DNA of 64,000 nucleotides. Origin: Branchiostoma belcheri. Lineage: Eukaryota; Chordata; Leptocardii; Amphioxiformes; Branchiostomatidae. The stretch is taken from positions 1,361,431 through 1,425,430 of the forward strand of contig NW_017804109.1 of the NCBI RefSeq assembly GCF_001625305.1, written 5' to 3'. This document shows positions 30,858 through 40,605 of the stretch, piece by piece. The position numbers and the translations under genes were made by a program. The notes under the pieces are model-generated. The model was not told where the DNA came from and did not search any database. It was given only the letters and a program-made list of their open reading frames with translations. Within the stretch, counting starts at the first letter, position 1, and every line of letters starts with the position of its first letter.

Positions 30858-31138
30858 ACAAGAACTGTACTATAAGAAAGCAATCAGTAGACAAAAACTG
30901 AGACGTCTTATTTCTTGACTCTGTGAGACAGAAGGTTGACTCAAGACGCCCTCAAGGATGCAGCAGGTGTGGACAGGTGTGTTGTTGGGTCATGAATCAC
31001 CTTCCTCTCACCTGTACAAATTGGTTTACACCTGTCCCAGGTGATTTATCTTCCCACCACTTTCCTTTTTTGTTGTCTGGTTAAACCGAGTCGTGTTTAC
31101 AGGCCAAACCAATTTGTTGACCTGACATCTTTAAATAG
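30858..31138. other. Non-coding stretch
   Basis: Contains a few CAGGTGT and ACACCTGTC motifs. Nothing else recognised. Confidence 0.4.
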
Positions 31139-31139
31139 A

Positions 31140-31287
31140 TATCTTACTACTCTCCAAGCAGAGGTTGTGAGGGAATGATCGTTAGCTTTTTATATATGGC
31201 CGTTTTTTTTTGTTGTCGCTACCCCCACCAACGGTGGCCGGCGATCTTCTCTGGCTAATGGGTACTGCTTGGAGATTAGTATCTTAC
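31140..31287. mobile_element. MITE M2 with 8-bp target duplication
   Basis: Element TACTCTCCAAGCAGAGG...CTGCTTGGAGATTAG at 31148-31279. It is flanked by perfect TATCTTAC at 31140-31147 and 31280-31287 (a 9-bp reading has one mismatch). The interior GGGAATGATCGTTA and TTTTATATATGGCCG is the inverse of the 11480 copy. Confidence 0.8.
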
Positions 31288-31862
31288 GAGAAGTCAAGAT
31301 GGAATTAAAAAAATAAAAAGAATCCTGGATGCTAAATTTGAATCTAAATTTGAATCTTTGAATCTATATGTTTCCTCACAGTTTTGTGTACTGAGATACA
31401 GACTTTCCTTGGCCTGTTTTTGTGTTTGTCTTCGAGTACAACATTTTTTCTTATCGGACGACCAACAAAGCAAGTCAAGATAAAATAAAATAAAAACAGG
31501 AGTCCTGGATGTTAAGTGTAAATCTAGACTATCTTGCCTCCATATAACTGTGTACCAAACTGGAGTCTAGATTCCACCCCTGTAACCCTATGTACCAATT
31601 AAGGAAGGTCAACCTGTTTCTATATTGGTCTTTGAGTTCAGCGTTGTTAGTGACCATCCGAAGACCAACAAATCACACACGACTGTTTAGACTGCTGCTA
31701 GTGATTGAGCATGTTCTGCACACATCCACCCTCCCTCTCAATCCGCTCAAGTACCGGGTTAATTTATGTACCAAGGTCAGCTTGAAAGGCTGACCTTAAG
31801 AATGCCAGAGAAGTTAATGAAGTCTCAAGATGCGTTACAAAGGGAGTGCGTTTATTGCCCAC
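31288..31862. other. Non-coding stretch with a degenerate duplication
   Basis: AAATAAAAAGAATCCTGGATG at about 31311 and AAATAAAAACAGGAGTCCTG at about 31488 begin two diverged units of about 180 bp that run on through a CTGTGTAC(C/T)-type block and a GTTTTTGTG/GTTTCTATATTGG-type block. Confidence 0.4.
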
Positions 31863-32024
31863 CTGTTGGTCCCTTGTGTATGTTAGTTTTTCCATGTTCC
31901 GTGCCGACCTGATGTTTTCAAGCACAACTGTCCTGACTTCAAGGCTGATGGAGGAGTCAACATGACTTCCTTCAGCTCCATAATTTTTGCCAAATTCTAC
32001 CATCCTAACCCCATTTAGGAAGTC
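31863..32024 (-). CDS. Candidate exon or retroelement fragment, unknown gene
   Basis: On the minus strand an acceptor with a good pyrimidine tract (TTTTCTTACCCTCCGCCAG) is followed by 54 open codons, DFLNGVRMVEFGKNYGAEGS...NMEKLTYTRDQQ. A possible donor CAACAG|GTGGGC ends it, giving 162 nt in phase 0-0. The frame stays open another 34 codons beyond the donor. That extension (KRTPFVT) faintly resembles Penelope-like or similar reverse-transcriptase C-terminal sequence, so a degraded retroelement is the main alternative. Confidence 0.28.
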
Positions 32025-32909
32025 CTGGCGGAGGGTAAGAAAATCCCTGTTGTGTCAATCAAGTTCTCTGACATCTCTGTAAACATAACCTTCCACCTCA
32101 CAAAACCTACTGCCCACGGAAAAACCCTTAATCACTGTTTATACATATCAATAATTGAAACATGATACATGACAGAGTGACGAGGGAAAAGCTACTCTTG
32201 CAAATTATTGAAATTTTAGTTCTCAAGTTTGTCCAAAATTATCCCCTACTATGAAAAAGAAATACCTCAGGTACTTAATGGCATTCTAGATCTCTCTTTT
32301 TCTCAATGAGCTAACATAACTCTGCCAGGTGACATGTATCTGCCACCCTGAAAAAATGCATAGAAAGAGATCTCCAAATAAAAGCAATGTCAGCCAACAC
32401 ATCTAAACTGTGCATACCTCGGCGTGTTTCACTAGAGATCTCTCAAACACACTGTCATAGCATTTGGGGCTATAATAGGATGCCAAGGTTTGTTTTTGTT
32501 TTTATTTTCTTGGCCTGTCGCTTCATATTGATTGGTGTGCCCTAAGGACAATTTATGACCACCTGTTTACAGATAAAGATTATTACCCAGTCTGTCCCAC
32601 TGCAGAATACCCTCATACCAGTATATCACTGACAATGTATCCTCTAGCACCTATTAAAAATTCTTCCCCCACTCTGGCCAGTCTGGCTTCGCAGATAAAA
32701 TCTCTGACTTTTCCCCCCAGGATGTCTCTCCCTGTCATTTTCATCTCTTTAGAAATATTTCATCGCCGACCCTTGACCCATAACTGATCACCTAATCCGT
32801 CTTGTCAGCAAAAGAATTTACCTGCAGCAAATCAGGACAAAAATCTCTTCCACAAGTCTCAACCTTACAAAAGTTAACCCTTTTTGGGTCACGGCCAGGA
32901 CAAAATTAA
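32025..32909. other. Non-coding stretch with an M6 remnant
   Basis: 32466-32546 (GGATGCCAAGGTTTGTTTTT...TTGATTGGTGTGCCC) is a deleted M6 copy. The rest shows no continuous frame on either strand. Confidence 0.45.
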
Positions 32910-33137
32910 TGGGGGCCCGCATGCCCTTTTTCGTAGAGCGTAATTGGCTGTTTTAATTCTATGTAGAGCGTAGACGGACCGCTCTAATTCAAAGTAGAAT
33001 GTAATTGGCACATATTTCGTGGAGCATATTCGCTGTATTAATTCTACGTAATGCGTCATAGCCATTTGGAATTTATTGTAAAGCGTAATTGACAGCTCTC
33101 AAAATTGTTGGGATCCCACATGCAGGCCCTCAGTAAT
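32905..33137. mobile_element. CGTAA element, subtype B, with probable 6-bp target duplication
   Basis: Element 32911-33131 begins GGGGGCCCGCATGCCC and ends CATGCAGGCCCTC. Motifs start at about 32933, 32963, 32994, 33019, 33048 and 33078, giving steps of 30, 31, 25, 29 and 30. ATTAAT before and AGTAAT after agree at 5 of 6 positions. The 25-bp step falls at the same place as in the 4941 copy. Confidence 0.78.
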
Positions 33138-34170
33138 GATGAACTTCTTACATTTTGCATCTTTAGTTAAACCTGCGGAAGCAATTTTGCACGTTTCTCT
33201 TCTCTTGATTCGGGTGAAAATGAGTAACCAACTTAAGTTAGGGACGGCCTCTCCTATAGAATGTAAAGCTCAGAACTTCAAGGTTTCATGTTTCAGGAGA
33301 GGCACACCTCGAGTACGTTAAAGGTCCCTCCACACTTATTGAAAGAGTACCGAAAGTACCATGGAAAGCCGCCAGGGGGCCCAAAATCCAATCATTTCTA
33401 GGTCTCATCTAGACCTACCCATCTACCAAGTTTCATGACAATCCATCCATAGCTTCTTGAGTTATGCTGTTCACAAACAAACAGACAGACAAACAAACGA
33501 CAAACCCTAAAAAAACCTTCTTGGTGAAGGTAAAAAGTCCATTTAATCTCCAAGGCCCCATTTCCAATTAAAACTGAACCTTCTTCTGAAACAGAAGATC
33601 TGGTTTCTTGTTTTGAAGAAAAAGGAAATACCAGCCTTCAAAAACTTCCTCTGTAAGAAGGTGCCAGTGATCCAAGGACCTGTGTCTTGGCGACTTTCTT
33701 GACTCTTGAAGTTTCCCACTTGTTCCTTGGCAGCAACACCTTGGTCCTATCAAGAAAACCAACTTCTGTGGGTAATCTTAAAGCTGTAAGACTACACTTG
33801 ACTTGCTTGTAAGGGTTCAATGATGCAATGTTGTAATGTCTATCCTTCTTAAACGTGTAAACAAGAAATTAGAGAATTCGGACTTTTAGGAAGTGTTTTG
33901 GTTACTTTGTGGAATTTATTTGAACAACTAAGGAAATTGGGACTTAGGACTGAAACTGTGCAGGGTTTAGCCTCGTATTCAGTCTCATGTGATTGGGGCA
34001 TAGTACATGTAGTTGGGGTGTTCAGGCAGTTGTCTTTGGGGCTCTAATAGCCAAACGAATAATGATGATTTATCAGTTGAATTCAGATACCGGTAATTGT
34101 TCTTGACATCACACCTTTATACTGATATATACTGAAATAAACCTGTCACTCAGCTCTCACCTGTGGCTCC
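33138..34170. other. Non-coding stretch upstream of the LINE
   Basis: 33390-33530 resembles 29320-29500 (see that entry). A short ACAGACAGACAAACAAAC run lies at 33475-33500. No exon recognised. Confidence 0.4.
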
Positions 34171-34806
34171 TAGAAGCTGTAGCATGCGCAGCGGCCACAC
34201 CCCGGGCAACCGCTTTGGCAGGCGGGCTAAACCAGGTGAGGGTAGCCGGTTGGGTCGCAAACCCACCGGTGAGGGACATGTCTATCCCAGCATGTGAAGA
34301 CTGGACCTAGCAAACAGAGCGGAGGAGATCCAGGTGATCCAACGGTCGGGTATGTAGGGACAGCAAAGCGGTGTGGAACGCTAAGGGCATAGTAAGGCAC
34401 GAGAGGCGCTATGGCCATTCACTGCAGCAGGGGTGTCTCCAGGTGTAACGGTCTCCGTGCCACTGGGCCCAGATTCCTCATGCCGAGAGGGTGGGATTGC
34501 TCCTGTGCAACAGTTCTCCCACCTAAAACAAGTTCACGCACGGGTGTCTGTGCACACACCCAACGTTTCTGTGCCTACTTACAAAGTCCCACGGCGATGG
34601 GGGAGTGGCGAAAGGGATAGGTGGAGGTAACCACTGGAGGTCCTAGCCACAAACCTGCACGTGGGCGGCCTGTGGACAAGTGGTCGTCGTTCAACTGTAA
34701 GGGCAGCAGTGAACCCCCGGCAGCCATCCCAGGCGACTGAGCAGCCTTTTTTAGGGCGGCACTGCTCACCCTAAGTTTAGGGAGGGGCCTAGAAAAGGTG
34801 GCCTAA
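34171..34806 (+). other. LINE 5' leader
   Basis: G/C-rich leader upstream of the endonuclease frame. Short frames on both strands occur but none has domain content. The leader probably contains the internal promoter, as in other LINEs (inference). Confidence 0.5.
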
Positions 34807-35508
34807 AAACAGCTTGCCCACATTGTCCGGCCGGTTCACCGTGATCGGCGGACTTACCCACTAAGCGGTCGACCCAGATATCAAACAAAGAGACTGTTTA
34901 TTGGTGCATGGAACGTACGCACCCTTATGGATCGAGATAATACCTCCAGACCTCAGAGAAGGACTGCACTTGTGGCCAAAGAACTGGAAAGATATAGTAT
35001 AGATATTGCAGCACTGAGCGAAACGAGACTTCCGGAAGAGGGTTCTCTGACAGAACCAGGCTGTGGCTACGCGTTTTTCTGGAAAGGCAAAGCAGCTCAT
35101 GAGGACAGGATCCATGGAGTTGGTTTTGCCATCAAGTCTAGTCTTCTCAAACAGATACCAAATGTCCCCTCTGGTATAAATGAAAGGCTCATGAAACTTC
35201 GACTCCCCATCAGCAACAAGCGTTTTCTTACCATCGTAAGCGCTTACGCCCCCACCTTGACAAGCACAGAGGAAAGCAAAGAACAGTTCTATGCCGACCT
35301 AGACACTGTACTGCGCACTGTACCTGGCAACGATAAGCTCCTAGTACTGGGGGACTTTAACGCCAGAGTGGGCAAAGACTATGAACAGTGGAAGGGAGTT
35401 ATAGGGAAGCATGGCCTAGGGAAAGTAAACAGCAGTGGTTTCTCACTGTTAAGCAAGTGTGCTGAACACAACCTGGCCATAACGAAACACCATGTTCAGA
35501 CAGGATAA
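34807..35508 (+). pseudogene. LINE APE-type endonuclease (5' part of ORF2)
   Basis: The frame is open from 34807 (after TAA at 34804-34806) to TAA at 35506-35508. The first in-frame ATG is at 34927. The conserved N-terminal strand GAWNVRTL is encoded upstream of it at 34903-34926, so the true start is probably upstream or has been lost. Counting from that ATG: catalytic Glu32 in LSETRLPEEG, SAYAPT at 105-110, Asp143 and Asn145 in LGDFNARVGKD. The enzyme nicks target DNA for target-primed reverse transcription. The frame breaks just before the final catalytic part. Confidence 0.88.
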
Positions 35509-35528
35509 TAAGTACAAAACAACATGGG
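35503..35528 (+). other. Double frameshift in LINE ORF2
   Basis: Around 35503 the sense shifts from frame 1 to frame 2 (giving DNKYKTTW), and around 35527 to frame 3 (giving HPRSKQWH). Each is explained by a single-base indel, the second by GGG for GG. Together they break the endonuclease between its central and last motifs. Confidence 0.75.
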
Positions 35529-36785
35529 ATGCACCCTCGCTCGAAACAATGGCATATGATTGACTATGTGATCACCCGCCAACGTGACATTAGCGACATA
35601 CACCTTACAAGGGTAATGCGTGGTGCGGACTGTTGGACAGACCATAGACTTGTCAGGACAAAGTGTAATATCCACATTGCTCCCACGCATCATAAGCGCC
35701 CAAAACAACAGAGAATGACATTCAACATTGCCAAACTCCAGTCAGATGAACATCTACAGGAGTTTCAAACTAAACTTGACAGCAAGATAGCAAAGCTGGG
35801 AACTCTGGATGGCGGCCCAGAGGAAAAATGGAACCGCCTCAAAGAGTGCATCACAGCAACAGCAAAGTCAGTACTAGGGCCCAAGACACGTCACCATCAA
35901 GACTGGTTTGACGAGAACGATGAAAGCATCAAAGTCCTCCTAAACGAAAAGAGAAAAGCCTACACTGAATGGCAAAACTGCCCAAGCACTCCTCGTCTCG
36001 ACAAGTATAAAATGGTGAAGGCTAGAGTACAAAAACAGCTCCGAGCCATGCAAAATGAATGGTGGGAACAGAAAGCTGCCGAAGTACAACACTATGCAGA
36101 CTCAAACAATTCAAAAATGCTGTTTGCTGCCACAAAAGCCATATATGGCCCTCAAAGTGGGAAAACTGCACCCCTAATGTCAGCTGATGGTCAAACTGTC
36201 ATCAAGGACAAAGAAGGAATTAGTGCCAGGTGGGAAGAACACTTCACCAACCTCCTAAATCGACCTTCTCCAGTTGACGAGGCAGCACTTCAACAAGTCC
36301 CTCAGAGGACTATTCAGGAGAACCTGGACATACCCCCCACTGAGGAGGAAGTGAAGACTGCCATCAGACAGATGAACAATGGAAAGGCACCAGGAAAAGA
36401 CGGAATCCCAGCAGAACTGTACAAGTCTATGGGTGAAACTGCTTTCCAAGCCTTCCATGACCTTCTTCTTACCATCTGGGAGACGGAATGCATGCCATCT
36501 GACCTCAGAGATGCTACAATCATAGCACTGTACAAAAACAAAGGACAGAAATCAGATTGTGGCAACTATAGAGGAATATCTTTGCTCTCCATTGCCGGAA
36601 AAATCCTTGCCCGTATCCTTCTTAACAGACTGATCAGCAATGTCTCCGAGAGTAACCTTCCTGAGGCGCAATGCGGGTTTCGCCCAGGTCGCAGCACCAT
36701 GGACATGGTGTTTTGCTCTGCGGCAAAGTCCAAGAAAAGTGCATTGAACAGCGAAAGGACCTCTTCGCTGTGTTCATCGACCTGA
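35529..36785 (+). pseudogene. LINE ORF2 middle: end of endonuclease and start of reverse transcriptase
   Basis: 418 codons. Residues about 13-50 carry the last endonuclease motifs (IDYVITRQRD, then CWTDHRLV with the catalytic His). A linker of about 220 residues follows, then RT motifs: KAPGKDGIPAELYK at about 285-298, YRGISLLSIAGKILARIL, and GFRPGRSTMDMVF at about 382-394. A frame change near 36720 then gives an unrelated tail (SSLCSST) and a premature stop. The true frame continues in the next feature. Confidence 0.9.
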
Positions 36786-37834
36786 CTAAAGCTTTTGACA
36801 GCATTAACAGAGAAGCACTATGGACTATCCTTACCAAACTGGGGTGTCCTAAAAAATTCACCACGCTAGTGAGGTTATTCCACGACAACATGACAGCACA
36901 GGTGTTGATTGGTGGGGACTTCTCCAAACCCTTCAATATCACCACAGGCGTAAAGCAAGGGTGCGTGCTCGCACCAGTGTTGTTCAACTTGTTCTTCACA
37001 CAAGTCCTTCTGCACGCTGTGAAAGATCTTGACCTTGGGGTATACGTCAAATACCGTTCAGACGGATCAGTCTTTGACCTACGCCGCCTGCAAGCTCGAA
37101 CAAAGACTGTGGAAAGGCTCATACTAGAAGCCTTGTTTGCGGACGACTGCGCTCTCTTGGCGCACATGGAAAACCACTTACAACTCATTACTGACCGTTT
37201 TGCCGCAGCTTCAAAGCTCTTTGGCCTGACAATCAGCCTTGGCAAAACCGAGGTGTTAGTGCAACCAGCACCAAACACAATTCTACCTGCGCCTAGTATC
37301 AAAATTGATTCTGTTGTGCTGCAAAACAAGGAACACTTTACTTACCTGGGTAGCACAGTCTCAGCAGACGGTTCGCTGGACAAAGAAATCTCATGCAGAA
37401 TCCGGAAAGCCAGTCAAGCATTGGGAAGGCTGAGGGCCAAGGTACTTCAGCAAAGAGGAGTGAAACTGTCCACAAAGCTTAAAATCTACAACGCCGTAGT
37501 GATCTCATCACTGCTCTATGGATGTGAAACGTGGACACTGTATCGTCGGCACATAAAGCAGCTGGAAAAATTCCACATGAGGTCATTGCGCACCATTATG
37601 AACATCCGCTGGCAGGATAAAATCACTAACCAGGAAGTATTGGACAGAGCCCAATCATCAAGCATTGAGGCATTGCTACTGAAGGCTCAACTACGTTGGT
37701 CTGGTCACGTCAGCAGGATGGATGATAGCCGTATCCCCAGACAGTTGTTGTACGGAGAGCTCAAGCTGGGTTCCCGCCGTAGGGGTAGGCCAAAACTGAG
37801 GTACAAAGATGTACTTAAGAACAACCTTCAGTGA
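36671..37834 (+). pseudogene. LINE ORF2: reverse transcriptase palm and thumb
   Basis: The real sense joins at about 36718 (VQEKCIEQRKDLFAVFIDL). RT motifs counted from the ATG at 36671: DLTKAFDS at 37-44, KQGCVLAPVLFN at 95-106, and the catalytic FADD at 156-159. Then come YLGSTVSADGS, SSLLYGCETW, RWSGHVSRM and RRGRPKLRYKDVLK of the connection region. The catalytic aspartates are intact. The frame ends at TGA 37832-37834, where relatives of this type would be expected to have tryptophan (TGG), so it is a single-base nonsense change. Confidence 0.92.
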
Positions 37835-38077
37835 TGTGGTATCAAGCCATCCGAGTTTGAGGCAGCTGCCGCTGATCGGCCAGCCTGGAGGGCTCTCGTG
37901 ACAAAGGCCACATCTGCGTTCGAGGAGGAAAGGAGGAGACGCCTCGAAGCTGTGAGGGAGAAGCGTCACAGGACAACAACAACTACTAGTACTACAGAAT
38001 ACCAGTGCAGCAGGTGCGGGAAGCTGTGTGCCTCAGCCTTTGGGCTAAGGAGTCACCAGAGGATCCACCCCACCTGA
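37835..38077 (+). pseudogene. LINE ORF2 C-terminal tail with C2H2 zinc finger
   Basis: In the same frame after the premature TGA, 80 further codons stay open to TGA at 38075-38077. They include an Arg-rich helix (EEERRRRLEAVREKRHR), a Thr-rich linker and a finger CSRCGKLCASAFGLRSHQRIH (38006-38068), spacing C-x2-C-x12-H-x3-H. The conserved frame beyond the stop shows the nonsense change is recent relative to the insertion. Confidence 0.85.
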
Positions 38078-38158
38078 CGGGCTGTGCACAGAAGTCATCA
38101 TCGGAGACGATGGACAACCAGAGATACTGAAATAACAACGGATGAAATCTAGGTGAAT

Positions 38159-39040
38159 AGGTAAGAGGGTCTGCATGCTCTTTTCCGTAAGGCGTAGGCG
38201 GGCCTTTTTAATTTCCCGTAATTCGTAGGGAAGTTATTTTATTTACCGTAATTCGTAGTGAGGAGGCGAAAATTTCCCGTAAAGCGTAGCCAGCGCATTT
38301 CACGTAAAGCGTAATCGAGCCTAAAAATTCCCCGTAAATCGTAGTCTGGACTCCCATTTTTCGTAAGCCTTAGCGGACGAACCAGCAACCAGCGGATGAC
38401 ATGTTGGGTCAACGTCGTACCCAGGATTTCTATTGTCCAGCCTGGACACGAGAACACCCATGACATCAGTGGACTTCTGTGGTATTATTGGTCAGTATTG
38501 GCCGGGTGGCGGGAGCACATCTGGAGTCAATCTCAGTTGCATCTTCATCTTGTCTGTCCCTTTCTTGCCTGTCCCATCTGGGTCCATGTGTGCGGTACAA
38601 TCTCACCATGGCTCACGCCACGCCCGTGATTGTGTGCATTTTATCGCATAAGGGGTCGATTCTGCAGCTGACCCAGTATCGGTGCAATTTATGTGGAGTC
38701 GTCAGTGTTTCAATAGCCTGGGTGCCATCCGATTTGTATAACGGCTACCCCGAATTTTTTGGGGTAGCCGTTATACAAATCGGATGGCACCCAGGCTAGT
38801 GTTTGAAGGAAGCGAAGTGACTAATGTGAGTTAGTTGATAAACAAAATAGACGAACAACTCGGGATAAAGGAGGCCGAGGCGGCCAGCAAGACCAATCTG
38901 CAGATGACAGACGCTACTTAAGCGCCAGAATTTAGCGTAAAGCGTAGCCGGCCTCCCGGAATTTAACGTAAAGCGTTGCGAGCCTCCATAAATTTAGCGT
39001 AAAGCGTAATAAGGACCCCCCCATGCAGACCCTCAGGTAA
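38159..39040. mobile_element. Large CGTAA element, subtype C, with perfect termini and 6-bp duplication
   Basis: Element 38165-39034 (870 bp) begins GAGGGTCTGCATG and ends with its exact complement CATGCAGACCCTC. AGGTAA flanks both sides (38159-38164 and 39035-39040). Left motifs CGTAA(n)nCGTAG start at 38186, 38217, 38247, 38278, 38303, 38333 and 38362, with three more at 38936, 38967 and 38998 on the right, all in one orientation. The 560-bp centre has no transposase frame. It holds a separate hairpin insertion. Confidence 0.85.
38705..38807. mobile_element. Perfect 85-bp hairpin element (M4) with 9-bp target duplication
   Basis: 38714-38751 and 38761-38798 are exact complements over 38 bp, separated by 9 bp (GAATTTTTT). 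The ends are TAGCCTGGGTGCC and its complement. GTGTTTCAA before and GTGTTTGAA after agree at 8 of 9 positions. Perfect arms imply a young insertion or gene conversion between arms. Confidence 0.9.
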
Positions 39041-39299
39041 GATTGAAGTTGAACATTTGCAGGCATTTCTGTGAGAACACAACTTGATATATGTCTACTT
39101 AAAGTCCTTAAACGCCTGCTAAAAGTGCCTAACAGAAAGCTATAAAAGCCTGGGTTTGGTTAAACTGCCTCTGCCTTTTGGACATTATGTTTTACCATCA
39201 ATCTAACCAATTAAACCTCCTGTCAGCATCCAGAGGCTGTTAGTAGTGTTACTGTAACAGTAGCTGCAGGGCAGGAGGGTATGAGGGGAAATTGAGAAC
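39041..39299. other. Non-coding stretch
   Basis: Nothing recognised. Confidence 0.4.
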
Positions 39300-39850
39300 A
39301 TATGGGACTATATTTAAAGGTTCACAATGTTTTGATAGTGGCTGTCGTATAACAAGTTAAATGTTTTGTACATCACTTTCAGCCCTTGAATTTTGTTAAA
39401 TTATGTGGATTTTTATGTGTTAATATGTTCACAGAAGGACCATCAAGTATGGCTATTGTATAGATGTTTTGTACTTCACTATCAGCCCAAAACTACATGT
39501 CATTGACTATATAGGGTGGGTGATCATCCTTGCTAGATAATAAGTTTGGAGTTAAATATACAGGGGTTGGGCATGATAAGGTGCTAAGCTAATTTTAATG
39601 ACATCCCTTGCCCACGGGACCACTTACTGCCTTTCTTTTCTTTCTAGATCTTGTTGCTAAACTGCTTTTGTCACCATATGCAATACAGATACAGGTGTAT
39701 TCAGGTTTCAAACACTGAAAATGGCCTGAATGTGTTATCAAATCATTTTGCCTAGTGGGCTACCCCATCCCTTGCTCCAGTGACCACTTACATGACTGTG
39801 TACTGCCTTCCCTTTTTTTGTTGCCAAACTGCTTTTGTCAGGGCAGATAA
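39300..39850. repeat. Degenerate duplication array
   Basis: AAATGTTTTGTACATCACTTTCAGCCC and ATGTTTTGTACTTCACTATCAGCCC are about 110 bp apart. CATCCCTTGC...GACCACTTAC...CTGCCTT...GTTGC(T/C)AAACTGC then TTTTGTCA occurs at about 39603 and 39768. Confidence 0.6.
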
Positions 39851-40243
39851 TTTACAGTCCCGGGGACACAATCCTTCATTGAGTGCAGATTTGACAGGGT
39901 CCATTGGCCACCAGAAGAACTGTCCAATTGAGTAAGACAGATAGTGGGGAGTTGTGACCTGGGATCTGATGACTTCCGTCTGAACTCTTCGTGAACCTGT
40001 ATCCAGTCTGGATGGTCTGGTGATGGTTTTACAGATTTTTTATTTGTACATGTCTGTACAGCGCTTCATTTTAATCTGTCACTTTTCAGCATTTCTACAA
40101 TTGAATCACCGGCCAGCAATTGCTGTTTTTTTTTAGTATTTCAATAAATGCTGAATTCACTGTATTAAGTGCTTAACCATCATCACTTAAAGAGTATCTC
40201 TTGTCAAATCTCCCCGCTGGCGATAAACTGGTTGTTCATTTGG
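39851..40243. other. Non-coding stretch
   Basis: No repeat or exon recognised. Confidence 0.4.
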
Positions 40244-40605
40244 CCACATACAAACTATTTTGTATATTAAGCCCCATACAAAAGCAAACTTAAGCTCCAA
40301 TGACATCCTATTATCAGTACTAGTACCATAGAAAGAATGAGGTCAACACACTAGGCTGGCTTATGATTGAAACAATGAATTTTCAACTTTTATCATTATG
40401 GACAAATCAATGCATTGATAGATGGAAATACCATTACTAGTATATATAGGAAGACAAGAACTTTCTTAAACTGTTGATGGCAAAATGTGATAATTTTGGG
40501 GTTGATACAGAACCTGAAAAGTACTGCAATTATTGCTTATTTGTTTACAAATTAGAAAAAAATGAAACAGCAAATGCAAGAACCAACAAATTAAATCAGT
40601 GTGGC
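40244..40605. mobile_element. MITE M6, diverged copy
   Basis: GGCCACATACAAACTATT at the left; AAGAACCAACAAATTAAATC AGTGTGGC at the right. The inside carries GATGGAAATACC and GGAAGACAAGAACTTTCTTA as in the 27391 copy. The frame 40474-40806 partly translates it. Confidence 0.65.

Larger units (their letters stand above)
34171..38155 (+). mobile_element. Non-LTR retrotransposon (LINE) with APE endonuclease, RT and C2H2 finger
   Basis: About 4 kb, more GC-rich than its surroundings. Order: a 5' leader of about 640 bp with CCCGGGCAACCGCTTTGGCA, an endonuclease region, a fingers-palm reverse transcriptase, then a C-terminal zinc finger and a short 3' UTR (GTCATCATCGGAGACGATGG). No separate ORF1 protein is evident. 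At least three frameshifts and one nonsense codon interrupt it, so this copy is dead. The clade (RTE, CR1, I-like or other) cannot be fixed without a tree. Ends are approximate. The CGTAA element at 38165 abuts the 3' end. Confidence 0.92.

Noticed and set aside
36634..37329. 231-codon minus-strand frame over the LINE
   Set aside because: Antisense shadow of the reverse transcriptase, which has clear motifs on the plus strand.
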